Assembly: GCA_947179155.2 (NCBI GenBank)
Contig: OX359270.1
Span: 24,360,056-24,424,055, forward strand
From: Hedera helix
Lineage: Eukaryota > Streptophyta > Magnoliopsida > Apiales > Araliaceae
Direction of reading: 5' to 3'
DNA length: 64,000 bases
In this document: positions 60,671-64,000 of the stretch, one piece after another
Layout: each line of letters begins with the position of its first letter
How positions within the stretch are numbered: the first letter of the stretch is position 1
Notes under the pieces: generated by a model
The model's database searches: none
Seen by the model: only the letters and a program-made list of their open reading frames with translations
What the model was told of the DNA's origin: nothing
Made by a program: the position numbers and the translations under genes

Positions 60671-63490
60671 AAAAATATTGCAGTTTGTTAACTGTTGTAA
60701 TTTGACTTAGTGCAGTTGATGGAGCCTCACCCAACAGTTGTAGCCACAAAGCTTTTTGAAAGGAGACAGTTCATAGATAACGAGAAGCAATTCAACATGA
60801 TAACATGCTCTTGGATACACTTCATGATTCATGATTGGATTGATCACATGAAAGACACTAAACAGGTAACCCATGAAACGTGTTCATTTATATTGGAAGG
60901 CCTATCGCAATTGGTTGTTTGACATTATGGTGCGGTGAGATGAAACGCTTTTACTAGCTATTAGATTCGTAGGAAAAGTAATTTCATGTAAGGGTCATAT
61001 ATTATCCTCTAAATTATTTAAATGTACTTTATAGAAATATTTTTACTAGTTTTCAAGTTTAAATGCAAACAACACGCTTTCAAAGCACTAAATTTAAACT
61101 TTTTGGTACGGTATTTTGCACTACAAAATTCCACTACTTAATATAAAACCACTTTTATTATGCTACCAAACACTAAATACAAATTTTTTTTTGGATTAAA
61201 AGTGCTTTTTAGCTAACAAAAAAAGGGGGCGCTAGAGAGTTGTTGATTGTAGAGATATGTGACACTGTGTAGTAATCCATAAATTGTCAAGTTTTAGTGA
61301 AGTTGATTTTTCAAGACTGCCTTAATAGGTGGAAATTAAAGCTCCAAATGAAGCTGCAGATTGGTGTCCCATGCAGTCATTCAAGTTTTGTAAGAGGAAA
61401 TTTCCCACAGGTTCTCTTGATGTCAAGACTGTTTTTCTTTAACATAAAGACTCCTTTGTGGTAAGTGTTCTATGAGTATTCCTTCATATATTTTAGTAAG
61501 TATTTTATGCTCATTACATTAAACTTGGAAGAATTTTGTACTTGTAATTTACCCTTTTTATGTGCATAGTCTCTTAGATGAAATAAGGAAGCAACTAAAA
61601 AAAATAAGAGATTATAATTTCAGTCCTATAATACAAGAGAATCATGCTGAATAAAATTTGTTAGAGAGGATAAACAATTAAGTTCTTCACATAATTAATG
61701 CAACTTTTAGCATTGACTTTTCTTTCTCAGCAAATCGCCTTTACCAATGGCGCGCACATACACATGTATTTATTTGTGTGTATTTAGGCAAAAATGATCT
61801 AAGATGAATTATGAATAGTGGAAAATTATTTATTTAAGGAAAATATATGTATAAAAAGGCATTTCTAGCATCATAATGGCAAAAAGTTGTGCCAAGTTAG
61901 AAGCCTATCAGCACAGGATTCTTTCAAAATTTTAATATAATTGTGGCAGAATGTTACATACTTTGATAAAAATTTCTCCAAAATAATTTTTATTTCCTAT
62001 ATATTTAGGTGAAGGATGAAGATATAGGCTCATACATTGCTATAGTTCATTGAACTGACCTAACGCCTCATATTGCAATGTTTTAAATCAATATTTTTAT
62101 GGACTTTACAAACACGTGCGTTATGTGATATCATCGATTGATTTAGTAACTGCTTCATCACCATATTATATATCCTATTTTGTTTTCTCGAATAGAGATG
62201 GAAGTGTGATTTATGGCAATGACAAGGAGGGTATGTTTAGGGTAAGAGCATTCAAAGATGGCAGATTAAAGCTTCTGGAAGATAGGCTTCTTGAACACGA
62301 TGGCAATGGGATTCCTATCTCAGGTGATGTCTGAAATTATTGGGCAAGGTTCTCCCTTCTGCAAGCCTTATTTGTCAAAGAGCACAATGTTGTTTGTGAT
62401 ATGCTCAAAGTAAGCTAATAATAGCATGCATTTTTTCTATTTAGTTTCCAATTAAGTTTAGTTTATCAAGTATTATCATTTGAACTTCTTGGTTGTAGGG
62501 ACATTACCCTAATTTTGATTATGAAAAGCTCTATCGGCATGCTAGATTAGTTACTTATGCCATAATTGCTAAAGTTCATAAAATTGATTAGACCATAGAA
62601 CTTTTAAGAGTCGACTCTTTTAGCAGGAATAATGATCAACTGGTAAGAAACCACAAGGACTTAATTTTAATTTCCTTTATATATGAATGGCCAATGAAAT
62701 TCTCATTTCCCAATCTAACAATCACCTAATGTGATCCTTTTATGGAGTATTTGTAAAATTAATTTTATCTTGCAGGTATGAGTTTCTTGGAAAGAAATTC
62801 AAGGATTTATTTGGACATATTTATGGACCAATATTAAATGGATTAGTTGGTCTTAAAAGGACAAGAGATCATGGAATTGCCTATTCTTTGGCAGAAGAGT
62901 CTGTAAACATTTACAAAATGCATTCGCTTCTACCCGATAAAATTCTGTTGAGGGACATCAAATCCAAAATTCCAAAGAACAAATGTCCACCAGTTCAAGA
63001 AGAGTACTAATATTTATCTACACTTAATTAACATCCTGTTTTATAATCCTAAAGTCTATTGCTATTTGCTAAGAATAGCTAAACTATATCACTAATTGAA
63101 ATTGATAATATTTTTTTTTTGTCCTAGGGTCGATATGAAGGAAATGATTGGAAAAAAGGAAAGATAAGATTATCCAAGTTTGGAATAAAGTAGATGTTGG
63201 TGTCAATGAGTCATCAAGCTTGTGGAGCTATCACATTATGGAATTATCCTTCATGGATGAGGAATCTTATTGCTCATGATATTAATGGAGAAGATAGACT
63301 TGATCCAGTTGACATGGCTGCCTTAGAGAGTAATTTTTATAATTCGTTAAAAATCTTTTAATGTTTGTGAGAACTCGTTAGTCCCTTTCGAAAAAAATGA
63401 TCAGTAGTCTTTCTTTGCGGGTTATACTTTGTGCATAAACTTTTTTATTTCTTCACATTTTGTACAACCTTTATGCAAAAGGTAAAAGAC

Positions 63491-63670
63491 GGTTCCTGAT
63501 TCTAGGCAGCCTATTTGGACAGTTTATAGAAATAAGTTATATTTATATAGTTGAGAGTTGCCTTTCAAATGACTTTTGTTATACAAATATTATACAATTA
63601 TAACTTTATGTTATATAAATACAACTTGTTATTATAGACTACCCAAACAAACTGTCCAGAATTAGGATCC
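63491..63670. mobile_element. 180-bp MITE with 9-bp duplication in DOX intron 8
   Basis: GTAAAAGAC at 63,482-63,490 is repeated exactly at 63,671-63,679. The ends GGTTCCTGATTCT and AGAATTAGGATCC are inverted with two mismatches, and GGACAGTTT.../AAACTGTCC continue the pairing. Nine-base duplications are the mark of Mutator-like elements, so this is a MULE-type MITE. Confidence 0.85.
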
Positions 63671-64000
63671 GTAAAAGACTTTGATTATATTTTTGTCTGT
63701 CGTGCTCCCATTTTCTCCATCTTTTATTTAGATTTTCCACTGAAAATTTTGTATAATTCCTATATTATGTTGTATAACATAAAACTTTACCATTAAAATG
63801 TTGTTCGGTTCTATGTTACCCTTTTCTTTTTAAATTTTAAACTCCATTAACTAGTTTATAGAGACAGAGAGGAATGTTGCTTGATACAATGAGTTTAGGA
63901 GGAATTTGTTATTGGCTCCCATTAGCAAATGGGAAGATTTATCAAACATTGAAAAAATTGTTGAAGCTCTTTATGATGTATATAGAGATAATGTCGAGAA

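Larger units (their letters stand above)
59873..64000 (+). pseudogene. DOX: Alpha-dioxygenase (fatty acid peroxidase family) pseudogene, cut by the window end
   Basis: Plant alpha-dioxygenases are haem enzymes that add oxygen at C2 of fatty acids and are induced by pathogens. Exons: 59,873-59,965 (HIIAKMSLIDTVLFY); 60,055-60,315 (IRRHLHQRYNLLHVG); 60,716-60,865 (FNMITCSWIHFMIHDWIDH, with the distal haem His); 61,329-61,460; ~62,198-62,409 (DGSVIYG, ALFVKEHNVVCDML); 62,499-62,642 (KLYRHARLV, AKVHKID with the proximal His); 62,776-~63,008 (FLGKKFKDLFGH, KMHSLLPD); 63,128-~63,329 (DMKEMIGKKG, PVDMAALE); from ~63,858 (YNEFRRN, PISKWEDL) past the edge. Stops: TGA 60,124, TAA 60,199, TAA 61,440, TGA 62,332, TAG 62,589, TGA 63,882; a frame shift in exon 8 near 63,157 and a 2-base loss near 63,866. 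Exon borders fit GT/AG, so it is an in-place or duplicated gene, not a retrocopy. Confidence 0.93.

Noticed and set aside
1..64000. CRISPR arrays, operons, ribosome binding sites or riboswitches
   Set aside because: The DNA is plant nuclear; tandem repeats here lack the regular repeat-spacer pattern, and genes are spliced.

Overview
This is plant nuclear DNA, almost certainly from a eudicot. It is AT-rich, carries spliced plant genes with GT-AG introns, and is dominated by nested transposable elements. I could not identify the species. No gene in the window reads as clearly intact. What is left is five decayed or partial plant genes buried in at least three generations of transposon insertions.

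Layout. (a) 467-12,871, minus strand: pieces of an unnamed plant gene (motif KYGKYDSYYEML), split by a complete Ty1/copia element (699-8,452, target duplication CTTAA) and by a solo LTR (8,916-12,293, ATATT). The copia element itself carries a hAT-type transposon (5,298-7,195, 8-bp duplication ATGACAAG) holding the first three exons of a nuclear gene for mitochondrial ATP synthase beta. (b) 12,884-15,640: two tandem ~1.33-kb palindromic units whose arms are inverted copies of a broken ribosome-inactivating-protein-like gene. (c) 16.8-17.6 kb: a GC-rich-ended transposon remnant. (d) 19,288-21,891, plus strand: a BED zinc finger/DUF659/hAT-dimerisation gene with stops, a frameshift and a 346-bp MITE. 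(e) 23,433-29,212, minus strand: a five-exon MOS4/SPF27 (BCAS2 family) splicing-factor gene with retained introns and several lesions. (f) 30,144-34,054: a TRIM-like element split by a solo LTR. (g) 34,525-43,343: two long solo LTRs in opposite orientation only 9 bp apart. (h) 45,150-54,860: a degenerate Ty3 chromovirus split inside its protease by another solo LTR (48,610-52,501). (i) 54,929-59,120: a sixth solo LTR. (j) 59,873 to the right edge, plus strand: an alpha-dioxygenase pseudogene cut by the window end, with a MULE-type MITE in an intron.

The genes do not form a pathway or operon; they are neighbours only by position. The strongest signals are structural. Six solo LTRs of 3-5 kb, each with a matching 5-bp target duplication, show that deletion by LTR recombination has been frequent here. 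The gene-capturing hAT element and the duplicated palindromic RIP-like repeats are the least ordinary objects. Decay looks partly driven by C-to-T change (CGA to TGA in several conserved Arg codons), as expected in methylated plant DNA.
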